Positions 34,901 to 41,876 of a stretch of DNA of 48,956 nt are shown here, one piece after another (positions within the stretch are counted from its first letter, which is position 1; every line of letters begins with the position of its first letter). The stretch lies in contig CAZFLY010000019.1 of NCBI GenBank assembly GCA_964519995.1, positions 1-48,956 of the forward strand, given 5' to 3'. This DNA is from CAZFLY01 sp964519995 (lineage in GTDB: Bacteria > Planctomycetota > Phycisphaerae > Sedimentisphaerales > Anaerobacaceae). Below the pieces are notes generated by a model. That model was not told the origin of the DNA. It saw only the letters and a list, made by a program, of their open reading frames with translations, and searched no databases. The position numbers and the translations under genes were made by a program.

Positions 34901-36541
34901 ATGGCAGATTATTCAGTAAGCCCAACAGGTGAGAAATTCGCCATACCAACAGACGATGAGAACGCCGCCGAATTTGAACGAATTGAGACGCTTGTAAAAA
35001 CCGCTCATAGTGAGGGCAAAGAAATTGTAGTAGTGATGGGCGTTGGTTTTGTTGGTGCCGTAATGGCAGCTATTATTGCTGACACGACTGACAAAAAGGC
35101 CGGCAAACCAAGCAAATTCGCCATTGGTTGTCAGCGCCCAAGCACTCGCAGCTACTGGAAAATCCCTCTTCTGAACAAGGGACAATCTCCAGTCAAGGCG
35201 GAAGACCCGGAAGTTAAACCGATGATAAAACGTTGTGTTTTGGAGAAAAAAACGCTGGTGGCCACCTTCAACAGCGACTGTCTGAAGCTCGCGGATTGTG
35301 TCGTCGTAGATGTTCAGTGTGATTATACCAAGAAAGACCTTGGGAACATGCGTACTGGTCACGTTGAGATGGGCGCCCTTGAGGCAACAATAAAAACAAT
35401 TGGAGAAAAGATACCCCCAAAATGCCTCACATTGATTGAAACCACAGTAGCGCCTGGCACAACAGAGTTTGTAGCTTGGCCGATCTTAAAGAGAGCCTTT
35501 GCCGGGCGGGGCATTGATTCTGAACCGCTGCTGGCGCACAGCTTTGAGCGCGTCATGCCCGGCAGACATTACGTCTCATCCATTCGCGACTTTTGGCGAG
35601 TGTGCTCAGGCTGCAACGAAGAAGCCAAGCAGCGTGTGGAGAAGTTTCTAAAAGAGGTTCTGAACACCGAAGAATTCCCGTTGACCGTGATGGACAGGCC
35701 CATCGAATCTGAAACTACGAAGATCGTCGAGAATTCCTTCCGCGCAACCATTTTGGCATTTCTTGATGAATGGAGTCTGTTCGCCGAGCGGAACGGCGTA
35801 GACTTAACTAAAGTCGTCAAAGCGATCAAAGTGCGACCCACACACAGCAACATAATATTCCCAGGTCCAGGCATTGGTGGATATTGCTTGCCAAAGGACG
35901 GCGGCTTGGGCTACTGGGCATACAAGCACATTCTCGGCTTTGAAGATAATATCTTCAAAATAACGCCGACGGCTATCGATATTAACGACACTCGTGGTCT
36001 CCATGTAGCTACTTTAACACGTGATGCACTTCGCAACATGGGTCGGCAGATAGCCGGCGCAAAGGTTCTGTTGTGTGGCGCCAGTTATCGCCAGGATGTC
36101 GGTGACACCCGCTATAGCGGCTCGGAAATTGTCGTCAGGAAGCTAACTGAAATGGGAGCTGAGATGCGGATTCACGATCCCTATGTGGAGCACTGGTACG
36201 AACTGGAGAAACAGGATGTGTATCCGGCACCTGGTCATTCGTGGGCGAGGTTCTTCCGCAACCAACAAAGCTTAGCCAACATCCAAGTGCAAAGTGAGCT
36301 GCCCGTCGCAATCAAGGATGTACAAGCTGTCGTGTTAGCTGTGCCGCACGAGCCCTATTTGGATCTGGACCCAGATCAGATTGCACAATGGGCTGGCAGA
36401 CCACTTGCTGTCATTGACTGCTTCGGCATACTCAGTGATGATAAGATTCGCCGGTATTTCGAGCTTGGCTGCGAGGTCAAAGGCTTGGGACGAGGACATA
36501 TCCAAAGAATAAAGGAGGATGTGAGGAAAAGTAAAAAATAG
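34901..36541 (+). CDS. UDP-glucose/GDP-mannose dehydrogenase family nucleotide-sugar dehydrogenase
   Basis: 546 residues, about 100 longer than typical UDP-glucose dehydrogenase. The NAD motif GVGFVG is at 47-52 after a 40-residue N-terminal extension. The catalytic cysteine is C329 in PGPGIGGYCLPKD; the nearby EN-SFRATILAFLDEW helix and SYRQDVGDTRYSGS of the UDP-binding domain are present. The family oxidises a nucleotide sugar twice to the uronic acid. The AKVLLCGASYRQDVGDTR text and length leave open UDP-N-acetylhexosamine dehydrogenase activity. A GT4 gene follows 186 bp downstream, and a GH130 gene after that, suggesting surface polysaccharide synthesis nearby. Confidence 0.85.
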   Translation: MADYSVSPTGEKFAIPTDDENAAEFERIETLVKTAHSEGKEIVVVMGVGFVGAVMAAIIADTTDKKAGKPSKFAIGCQRPSTRSYWKIPLLNKGQSPVKAEDPEVKPMIKRCVLEKKTLVATFNSDCLKLADCVVVDVQCDYTKKDLGNMRTGHVEMGALEATIKTIGEKIPPKCLTLIETTVAPGTTEFVAWPILKRAFAGRGIDSEPLLAHSFERVMPGRHYVSSIRDFWRVCSGCNEEAKQRVEKFLKEVLNTEEFPLTVMDRPIESETTKIVENSFRATILAFLDEWSLFAERNGVDLTKVVKAIKVRPTHSNIIFPGPGIGGYCLPKDGGLGYWAYKHILGFEDNIFKITPTAIDINDTRGLHVATLTRDALRNMGRQIAGAKVLLCGASYRQDVGDTRYSGSEIVVRKLTEMGAEMRIHDPYVEHWYELEKQDVYPAPGHSWARFFRNQQSLANIQVQSELPVAIKDVQAVVLAVPHEPYLDLDPDQIAQWAGRPLAVIDCFGILSDDKIRRYFELGCEVKGLGRGHIQRIKEDVRKSKK

Positions 36542-36570
36542 CCGCAAAAGACACAGAGAATAAATAAGTG

Positions 36571-36714
36571 AAATTCTAAGCACTAAATCCTAAATACCAA
36601 ACAAACCTGTCCTGAGCAAAGCCGAAGGATCCAAATGACCAAAATTAAAAAATTAAATTTCGAACATTAAGATTTCGAATTTTGGTATTGTTTAGAATTT
36701 AGAGATTAGAATTT
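36571..36714. repeat. Imperfect inverted repeat between the dehydrogenase and GT4 genes
   Basis: The left part (AAATTCTAAGCACTAAATCC...) is complementary, with gaps, to the right part ending TTAGAATTTAGAGATTAGAA. Both arms carry AAATTCTAA and an ATACCAAA word. In the middle, TGTCCTGAGCAAAGCCGAAG resembles part of the repeat at 9140. AT-rich, noncoding. Confidence 0.55.
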
Positions 36715-36727
36715 CGGATTTATCCGG

Positions 36728-37765
36728 ATGGATATTAAAAGCAAACGGATTGCGATCCTGTCACCTGTAGCCTGGCGAACACCGCCGAGAGCTTATGGCG
36801 CTTGGGAAACCGTGGCGAGCAATATCACCGAAGGACTTGTAGCTCGTGGCTGGAAAAACATAACACTGTTTGCCACTAAAGATTCAATCACAAAAGCAAA
36901 ACTTGTTAGTTTTATTAATAAAGGTTACGAAGAGGACAAAACTCAAATTCCTCTTGTCTCGACCTGTTTGCACATCTCTAAGGTGCTTGAACGTGTAGAT
37001 GAGTTTGACCTTATCCATAACAACTTCGATTATCTGCCGCTGACATATCTGCCGTTTATAAAAACGCCGATGCTGACTACCATTCATGGCTTTTCCGACC
37101 CCGATATTCTGCGGGTTTACCGTGATCACAAAGACACTTATTATGTCTCCATCAGCGATGCGGATAGAGACAAAGAGCTACCATACCTCGCGACCGTTTA
37201 CAACGGTATAGACCTTTCTAACCTCACCTTTAGAGAAACACCTGGAGACAAACTTATCCATTACGGACGAATACACAACGACAAGGGAACACATCTGGCA
37301 ATAGAACTGGCAAAGAAATGCGGCATGGATTTGATAATAGCGGGCATAATTCAGGACCAAAACTACTTCGACACTCTGCTCAAGCCCCATCTGAACAATT
37401 CCTCGATTCAATACATTGGTCCCGTTAATCCGATCCAGCGTGATGCACTGCTGAAAGAAGCCTACGCGGTTATTCATCTTAATCTGATTCCCGAACGATT
37501 CGGCTTAGTGATGGCCGAGTCAATGGCTGCCGGCGTGCCTGTAATCGCAATGGATTTAGGCTCATGTCGCGAAGTCATCGCAGATGGACAAACCGGCTAT
37601 TTAGTCAATAATGTCGATGAAGCGGTGGAGGCCATAGGCAAAATCGGCCGCATAGACCGTAAGAAGTGCCGACAGCGAGTGGAAGAGAACTTTACCATCG
37701 ATAAGATGGTAGATGGATACGAAAAGGTGTACGAGGAAATATTTCGCAGAGAAGGAAAGTACTGA
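36728..37765 (+). CDS. GT4-family glycosyltransferase
   Basis: 345 residues, GT-B fold. The N-terminal half has KRIAILSPVAWRTPPRAYGAWE (the nucleotide/acceptor loop of this subfamily) and DLIHNNFDYLPL; the C-terminal half has HYGRIHNDKGTHLAIELAKK and the E-x7-E motif PERFGLVMAESMAAG, with DLGSCREVIADGQTG. Family 4 enzymes transfer sugars from nucleotide donors with retention of configuration. It lies after the nucleotide-sugar dehydrogenase and could add the resulting uronic acid or another sugar to a polysaccharide. Weak ribosome-binding site (TCCGG) before the ATG at 36728. Confidence 0.87.
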   Translation: MDIKSKRIAILSPVAWRTPPRAYGAWETVASNITEGLVARGWKNITLFATKDSITKAKLVSFINKGYEEDKTQIPLVSTCLHISKVLERVDEFDLIHNNFDYLPLTYLPFIKTPMLTTIHGFSDPDILRVYRDHKDTYYVSISDADRDKELPYLATVYNGIDLSNLTFRETPGDKLIHYGRIHNDKGTHLAIELAKKCGMDLIIAGIIQDQNYFDTLLKPHLNNSSIQYIGPVNPIQRDALLKEAYAVIHLNLIPERFGLVMAESMAAGVPVIAMDLGSCREVIADGQTGYLVNNVDEAVEAIGKIGRIDRKKCRQRVEENFTIDKMVDGYEKVYEEIFRREGKY

Positions 37766-37812
37766 AATACATGAATTGAAACAACCAAGATAATTAATTC
37801 TCCGTACGATAA

Positions 37813-37834
37813 CCTCCGATTCAAGAATCGGGGG
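37813..37834. repeat. REP-like hairpin at the left end of the Y1 transposase
   Basis: CCTCCGATTC-AA-GAATCGGGGG, a 10-bp stem with one T-G pair. Read on the complement it is AGCCCCCGATTCTTGAATC..., the same motif as the right-hand hairpin at 38208-38229. Confidence 0.75.
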
Positions 37835-37853
37835 CTAAAAAAGAAAAATAAAA

Positions 37854-38196
37854 ATGATTGGATGTATGTTGACATGGACAACCTATGGAAGCTGGCTTCA
37901 GGGAGACGAAAGAGGCTGGGTCAAAAACTGAAGAATATTACAACCTGATAACAAGTTATATTTGACGAATAAACAAAAACTAANNNNNNNNNNNNNNNNN
38001 NNNNNNNNNNNNNNNNNNNNNNNNNNNNNNNNNNNNNNNNNNNNNNNNNNNNNNNNNNNNNNNNNNNNNNNNNNNTTATGCCTTGCAAAAAAATGGATTT
38101 AACGGCAAAGTATGGACTAAAGGTTATGACAAAAGATATTGTTTCAGCATAAAAGATTTGAAAATCAGGATAAATTATGTTTTAAGACAAGATTAA
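37854..38196 (+). pseudogene. REP-associated tyrosine (Y1/IS200-like) transposase, interrupted by a stop and by an assembly gap
   Basis: The frame from ATG 37854 reads MIGCMLTWTTYGSWLQGDER then GWVKN, the classic start of REP-associated Y1 transposases, followed by an in-frame TGA (37929-37931) where relatives have a glycine, and continues RILQPDNKLYLTNKQKL to the N-run at 37984. After the gap, 38077-38196 reads YALQKNGFNGKVWTKGYDKR...LRQD, the C-terminal part with the KVWTKGY and IRINYVL text of the same family. The catalytic HUH and tyrosine lie in the unsequenced gap. A stop plus the gap means it is either a dead copy or an assembly error. It is flanked by inverted hairpins. Confidence 0.78.
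37984..38075. other. Assembly gap (92 N)
   Basis: 92 undetermined bases inside the transposase frame. Full-length relatives are longer than the sequence present on both sides, so the true missing length is probably more than 92 bases; the number is likely arbitrary or estimated. Confidence 0.95.
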
Positions 38197-38207
38197 AGTA
38201 AATTTAG

Positions 38208-38229
38208 CCCCAGATTCTTGAATCTGGGG
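38208..38229. repeat. REP-like hairpin at the right end of the Y1 transposase
   Basis: CCCCAGATTC-TT-GAATCTGGGG, a perfect 10-bp stem 11 bp after the transposase stop. It is in inverted orientation to the copy at 37813, sharing the GATTCTTGAATC centre. It lies 19 bp before the GH130 start. Confidence 0.8.
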
Positions 38230-38248
38230 TTGCTTAGAAAAAAGACAA

Positions 38249-39184
38249 ATGAGGAAAGAAATTGTAAAAAGATACACAAACAACCCCATCTTGACAAAGG
38301 ATGATATTCCTTACCCCGTCGAGACGGTTCACAACGCTGGCGTCACGAAATTCAACGGCCGATATATAATGTTGTTCCGCTCACACCTTGCCACAGGCCG
38401 ATCATTAATAGGCCTTGCGGAAAGTGAAGATGGCTTTCGCTTCAAGGCTCGACCCGAGCCTTTTATAGTGCCTAGCAAAGAGCCGGTATTCTGTGAGTAT
38501 GAAGAGTTCGGCGTCGAAGACCCACGCATTACTTTTCTCGAAGGCACACACTATATAACGTATAGCGCCTATTCGAGGCATGGCGTGCGCATAGGACTCG
38601 CTAAAACTACAGATTTCAAATCTATCGAAAGAGTCGCACTCATAACCGAAACCGACTATCGAAATGTTGTATTGTTTCCTGAGAAAATCGGTGGCAGTTA
38701 CGTAAGACTCGACAGGCCGCATTCGCAGATTTGCCCCTGGTCGATCTGGATAAGCTATTCACCTGACCTGCGCCACTGGGGCGATTCAAAAGTAATAATA
38801 AAACCAGTTCAATACCATTGGGACCAGATGAAAATTGGCCCGGGTGCTCCGCCTATTCGCACCGACAAAGGCTGGCTGAACATTTACCATGGCGTTTTTC
38901 CCACGATGGATGGACATGTATATCGGCTCGGCGTTGCTCTACACAACTTAGATAACCCGGCAAAAGTTCTTGGCGTTGGCGATAGATGGATTTTGCAGCC
39001 GGAAGATCCCTGGGAACGTGTCGGTTATGTGCATAATGTTGTCTTTACCTGTGGGGCTGTTCCTGAAGAGGATGGAACCTTGAAACTCTATTGGGGCGGA
39101 GCAGATACGGTAATGTGCGCCGGCACAGCGGTCATTGATGAACTTGTGGACCTTTGCCTGACAAACTCTCGCCCTGCGATATAA
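38249..39184 (+). CDS. GH130-family beta-mannoside/mannooligosaccharide phosphorylase-like glycosidase
   Basis: 311 residues of the GH130 five-bladed propeller family. The conserved opening YTNNPILTKDDIPYPVETVHNAGV, FRSHLATGRSLIGLAESEDGF, the catalytic Asp D91 in EEFGVEDPRITFLEGTHYITYSAYS, and IGPGAPPIRTDKGWLNIYHGV are present. Known members cleave beta-1,2 or beta-1,4-mannosides by phosphorolysis or hydrolysis. Phosphate-binding residues cannot be confirmed by eye. The start at 38249 has no good Shine-Dalgarno. A partial copy of this gene's 3' end lies 280 bp downstream. Confidence 0.87.
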   Translation: MRKEIVKRYTNNPILTKDDIPYPVETVHNAGVTKFNGRYIMLFRSHLATGRSLIGLAESEDGFRFKARPEPFIVPSKEPVFCEYEEFGVEDPRITFLEGTHYITYSAYSRHGVRIGLAKTTDFKSIERVALITETDYRNVVLFPEKIGGSYVRLDRPHSQICPWSIWISYSPDLRHWGDSKVIIKPVQYHWDQMKIGPGAPPIRTDKGWLNIYHGVFPTMDGHVYRLGVALHNLDNPAKVLGVGDRWILQPEDPWERVGYVHNVVFTCGAVPEEDGTLKLYWGGADTVMCAGTAVIDELVDLCLTNSRPAI

Positions 39185-39283
39185 TCAATTCCATATCCGG
39201 ATTTTGAACAAAGTTATCCGTGCTATATTACCAATTGTACTTAATCACAATTTGTACTAAAAAACAATTGCAAGAAAAAGCTT

Positions 39284-39313
39284 ATACGTAAAGCGCGTAC
39301 GCGCTTTACGTAT
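39284..39313. repeat. Perfect 30-bp palindrome
   Basis: ATACGTAAAGCGCGT at 39284-39298 is followed directly by its exact reverse complement, with no spacer. Without a loop it can only form a cruciform or be a dyad site for a dimeric protein. Confidence 0.8.
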
Positions 39314-39407
39314 GCCATGTTTGAGCGCTAAAAATAATGCATAACAATTGTATTCAATTACTGCGTTTCGTGTGTTTGGCACATATAGATGGCTGCATCA
39401 GTCTAAG

Positions 39408-39487
39408 TGGTAATTGATGAGCTTGTCGAACTTTATCTGACGGACTCTCGGCCTGCGACATAATTATTTCATATCCGTATTTTTGAA
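39408..39487 (+). pseudogene. Duplicated 3'-end fragment of the GH130 gene
   Basis: About 80 bp that match 39128-39208 at roughly four of five positions, covering the last ~18 codons (VIDELVELYLTDSRPAT versus VIDELVDLCLTNSRPAI), the stop codon and the next 25 bp. The rest of the copy upstream is lost. Confidence 0.75.
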
Positions 39488-39588
39488 GTCCGCTGTGATG
39501 TATTTCCGGATTTGATTCTAACGAGACGCTCAGGAGCACTGCGCTCCGCGGTGTCTAATGAAGCAATTTGTTAGCATTCTTGAATATT

Positions 39589-40290
39589 CTATTCGTCTGC
39601 GTATTCACCAGGATATTTCCAAGATGGATATTTGAAGATGGGTTTCAGGCGATATTTTGCGATGACGTTAGCATTCTGTATAACTGTAGATCCTTTGGGG
39701 CCAGCAAGAATAAAACCATTTGGAAATGGGAAGATACCATTTACCACAATATGTGAAGGTGTCTTGTAATAAAACTGATAAATAGGATTCCCTTTAGAAT
39801 TCACTATTTCAATTGCTTTTTCGTTAGAGTTGAAGTCCCAATTTTTAGGCTTACCTGATAGGACATTACGAATAATCTTTATTGGTGGCAATCCACTTTC
39901 ACCATAGATTGCTACATCAGCATAAAGAACACCTTTATCAATATAGAGCTTAACTGGTTTGAATTCGGCAAAGTTATAAGGCTCTACAGTCTCCCTTTCG
40001 AGCCTCTCTTTGCTGTATCCTACTCCTATACCACTTTCACCAAGAGTGAAACTGAAAGATTCAACCTCTTCACTGAAGCGAGGTTGTTCAAAAATGACTT
40101 TATCACTCTTATCTTCAAAGAAAAGATATTTGATCCCTACTACAATACTAAGGATGACTCCGAGTCCAATGACAACTTTCCAGCCTTTTTTGCATGGGGT
40201 TACCAATAATTTCTCTAGCTTTGTAGAAGATATGGTCTTCCGACTCCATGGCTGGACCTTTTTGAGTCGATTCTTTTTAGGCTTTCCCAT
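39589..40290 (-). CDS. Membrane-anchored protein of unknown function
   Basis: 233 residues; no family recognised. The N-terminus is very basic (KPKKNRLKK, KTISSTKLEKLL), followed by one transmembrane segment at about residues 38-58 (VVIGLGVILSIVVGIKYLFF). The remaining 170 residues are probably outside the membrane and look beta-rich (VKLYIDKGVLYADVAIYGESG; IEIVNSKGNPIYQFYY; GIFPFPNGFILAGPKG). AT-richer than its neighbours, which may indicate a horizontally acquired or fast-evolving gene. Monocistronic, with no strong ribosome-binding site before the ATG at 40290. Confidence 0.62.
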   Translation of the reverse strand: MGKPKKNRLKKVQPWSRKTISSTKLEKLLVTPCKKGWKVVIGLGVILSIVVGIKYLFFEDKSDKVIFEQPRFSEEVESFSFTLGESGIGVGYSKERLERETVEPYNFAEFKPVKLYIDKGVLYADVAIYGESGLPPIKIIRNVLSGKPKNWDFNSNEKAIEIVNSKGNPIYQFYYKTPSHIVVNGIFPFPNGFILAGPKGSTVIQNANVIAKYRLKPIFKYPSWKYPGEYADE

Positions 40291-40426
40291 GTGAAGTTGC
40301 TAACTATTGATTAAACAGTCCGTATAAGCCCCCGGATCATACAAGGAGCCTCTATTATCCTAAATCTGGTATCTTTCTAATCCAAGTCTATCCGTTATCT
40401 TACGCTCCAGCAGAATCTTATTTGGG

Positions 40427-40449
40427 GTATTATGCAGGCTGCATAATAC
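40427..40449. repeat. Hairpin in the 355-bp gap upstream of the unknown membrane gene
   Basis: GTATTATGCA-GGC-TGCATAATAC, a perfect 10-bp stem with a three-base loop. It lies between the convergent-side end of the RNase Z-like gene (40646) and the start of the 233-aa gene (40290). The rest of 40291-40645 shows no gene. Confidence 0.6.
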
Positions 40450-40645
40450 TGCCATCACTGTATTATTCGCTTCGCTACAGATTGACAAGGATTATCTCAC
40501 CGCCACTGAAGAATAAACAATCCCATCGAAAAAATCAACTGGTTTGAAGCAAAATTGAGAGCTATGTCGCAAAACGAAATTCTTCAATTTCATAACCAAC
40601 TTTTTATTGAATTTATAATGGGACAGCTATGTAATGTAGCTACTT

Positions 40646-41488
40646 TTATCTTCTGTCCATAAGCAGGATAGTGCGCTCATGCTTTTCCGGTGATAGTGAT
40701 TCTTTTAACAGCCGACGAATCTCTCGCATTGGTGTTCGCTGCGTCGTGTGTACAATTATGATGTGCTTATTGTCAAGCTTATCGAGCAGACTGGTGAACT
40801 CGGTGATGTGCATGTGTTTGCCAGCTTCCGCCCTGTCGGTATGCTGGTCCTCATAAAAAGTGCACTCCACAATCAAGATCTTACTTTCAACTATGTATTT
40901 CAATTGCGAGAAATCAACGTATTGCGTATCACCAACGTAAGTGACGATTGGTATCTCAAGCGGGCAATCAATTTCCACACCCTTCTTTTTTAGCTCAACA
41001 ATTTGCTGCCCGGTAAGCTTGGCATATTCGGTCTTCAGCTTTTTTCGCTTTTCGATAATGCAATACCCTACGGAGCCAATGCTATGCTTTGTAGGAAACG
41101 CCCTGGCAAACAAATTCGGCTTTATCTGATATTCATCGCCCGGCTTGACACCAACCACCTTACCCGGCACCTCATTGCCATCAAGGCGACCCCAGGCATT
41201 AATTATTTCCCGAATCGGTCTTAAGAGATTGTGAGGAACCAATATCGTTCCCGGTGACATGCCGCAAAAATTACGCTGCGATAGATAGTACGCAAATCCT
41301 GCAGCGTGGTCCATGTGGCCATGAGTGAGCAGAACATGGTTAATTGAAATAATCTGGTCCGGTGCCTTACCGATATCGAAGCAGACGTCCAACTGCGGCA
41401 TTGCAACCACAGTTTCCTCGCCTGCGACTGAATAGCCGATTATTTCCAACTCGTCTATCTTAATATATGCTAAGTTATGACTGGGCAT
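40646..41488 (-). CDS. RNase Z-like metallo-beta-lactamase-fold protein
   Basis: 280 residues from the ATG at 41488; the frame extends three codons to a TTG without support. The zinc site is clear: THGHMDH at about residues 55-61, GDTQYVD with the bridging aspartate, and HITEFTSLL / HTTQRTP near the end. FDIGKAPDQIISINHVLLTHGH and EIIGYSVAGEETVVAMP-type text match RNase Z-like bacterial and plant proteins that lack the long exosite. RNase Z removes tRNA 3' trailers; a distinct hydrolase role is possible because planctomycetes may have several such paralogues. The gene is alone on the minus strand, divergent from the AsmA-like gene. Confidence 0.8.
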   Translation of the reverse strand: MPSHNLAYIKIDELEIIGYSVAGEETVVAMPQLDVCFDIGKAPDQIISINHVLLTHGHMDHAAGFAYYLSQRNFCGMSPGTILVPHNLLRPIREIINAWGRLDGNEVPGKVVGVKPGDEYQIKPNLFARAFPTKHSIGSVGYCIIEKRKKLKTEYAKLTGQQIVELKKKGVEIDCPLEIPIVTYVGDTQYVDFSQLKYIVESKILIVECTFYEDQHTDRAEAGKHMHITEFTSLLDKLDNKHIIIVHTTQRTPMREIRRLLKESLSPEKHERTILLMDRR

Positions 41489-41556
41489 AAGTAGCAAAAG
41501 TTTATAAGTAAAAGAGCAAAACTGTGGTCCGCAATAGGCGGATTACGCTTTGCACT

Positions 41557-41713
41557 TGCTTTATAGAAAAGACCAGATGTCATTTCGACCAAAGCCCCCG
41601 TGTCTTCTGTCGAAGACAGAAACGGGGGCGAAGTGGAGAAATCTACTAATAGCAGATTTCTGACTCACCTTCGGTTCGCTCGAAAATGACAAGATACCCA
41701 GTTTTCTAGGGCA
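41557..41713. repeat. Core repeat copy D with degraded MITE-like ends
   Basis: The core 41579-41690 has GTCATTTCGA, a hairpin CCCCCGTGTCTTCTGTCG/GAAGACAGAAACGGGGG, GAGAAATCT/AGATTTCT and a slightly altered TCGAAAATGAC end. Outer parts TGCTTTATAGAAAAG (left) and the complement of TTTTCTAGGGCA (right) are an eroded inverted repeat resembling copies A and B. Flanks CTTTGCACT (41548-41556) and TTTTGCGTT (41714-41722) agree at six of nine positions, as an old 9-bp duplication might. Confidence 0.7.
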
Positions 41714-41876
41714 TTTTGCGTTTTAAGTTCTTCGTTTTCTCAATAGTAGAAAGGCAATGCGGTTATGTCAATTTGTTTTTGACATAATGCCTTGCCGTAT
41801 GCATACTTATTGTCGGTAATTGTATTTGCTATAGCCAAGCTTGGCGCTGTTGTTAGCTATTGGGGAGGTTATCTCT

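Larger units (their letters stand above)
39185..39588. other. 404-bp gap after GH130 with a palindrome and a gene scrap
   Basis: Contains the 30-bp palindrome at 39284-39313, CAATTGT-rich repeats at about 39228-39260 and 39346-39352, and the duplicated GH130 3' end at 39408-39487. No intact gene. Confidence 0.6.

Noticed and set aside
34913..35362. 149-codon minus-strand frame inside the nucleotide-sugar dehydrogenase
   Set aside because: Shadow of a gene with clear NAD and catalytic motifs.
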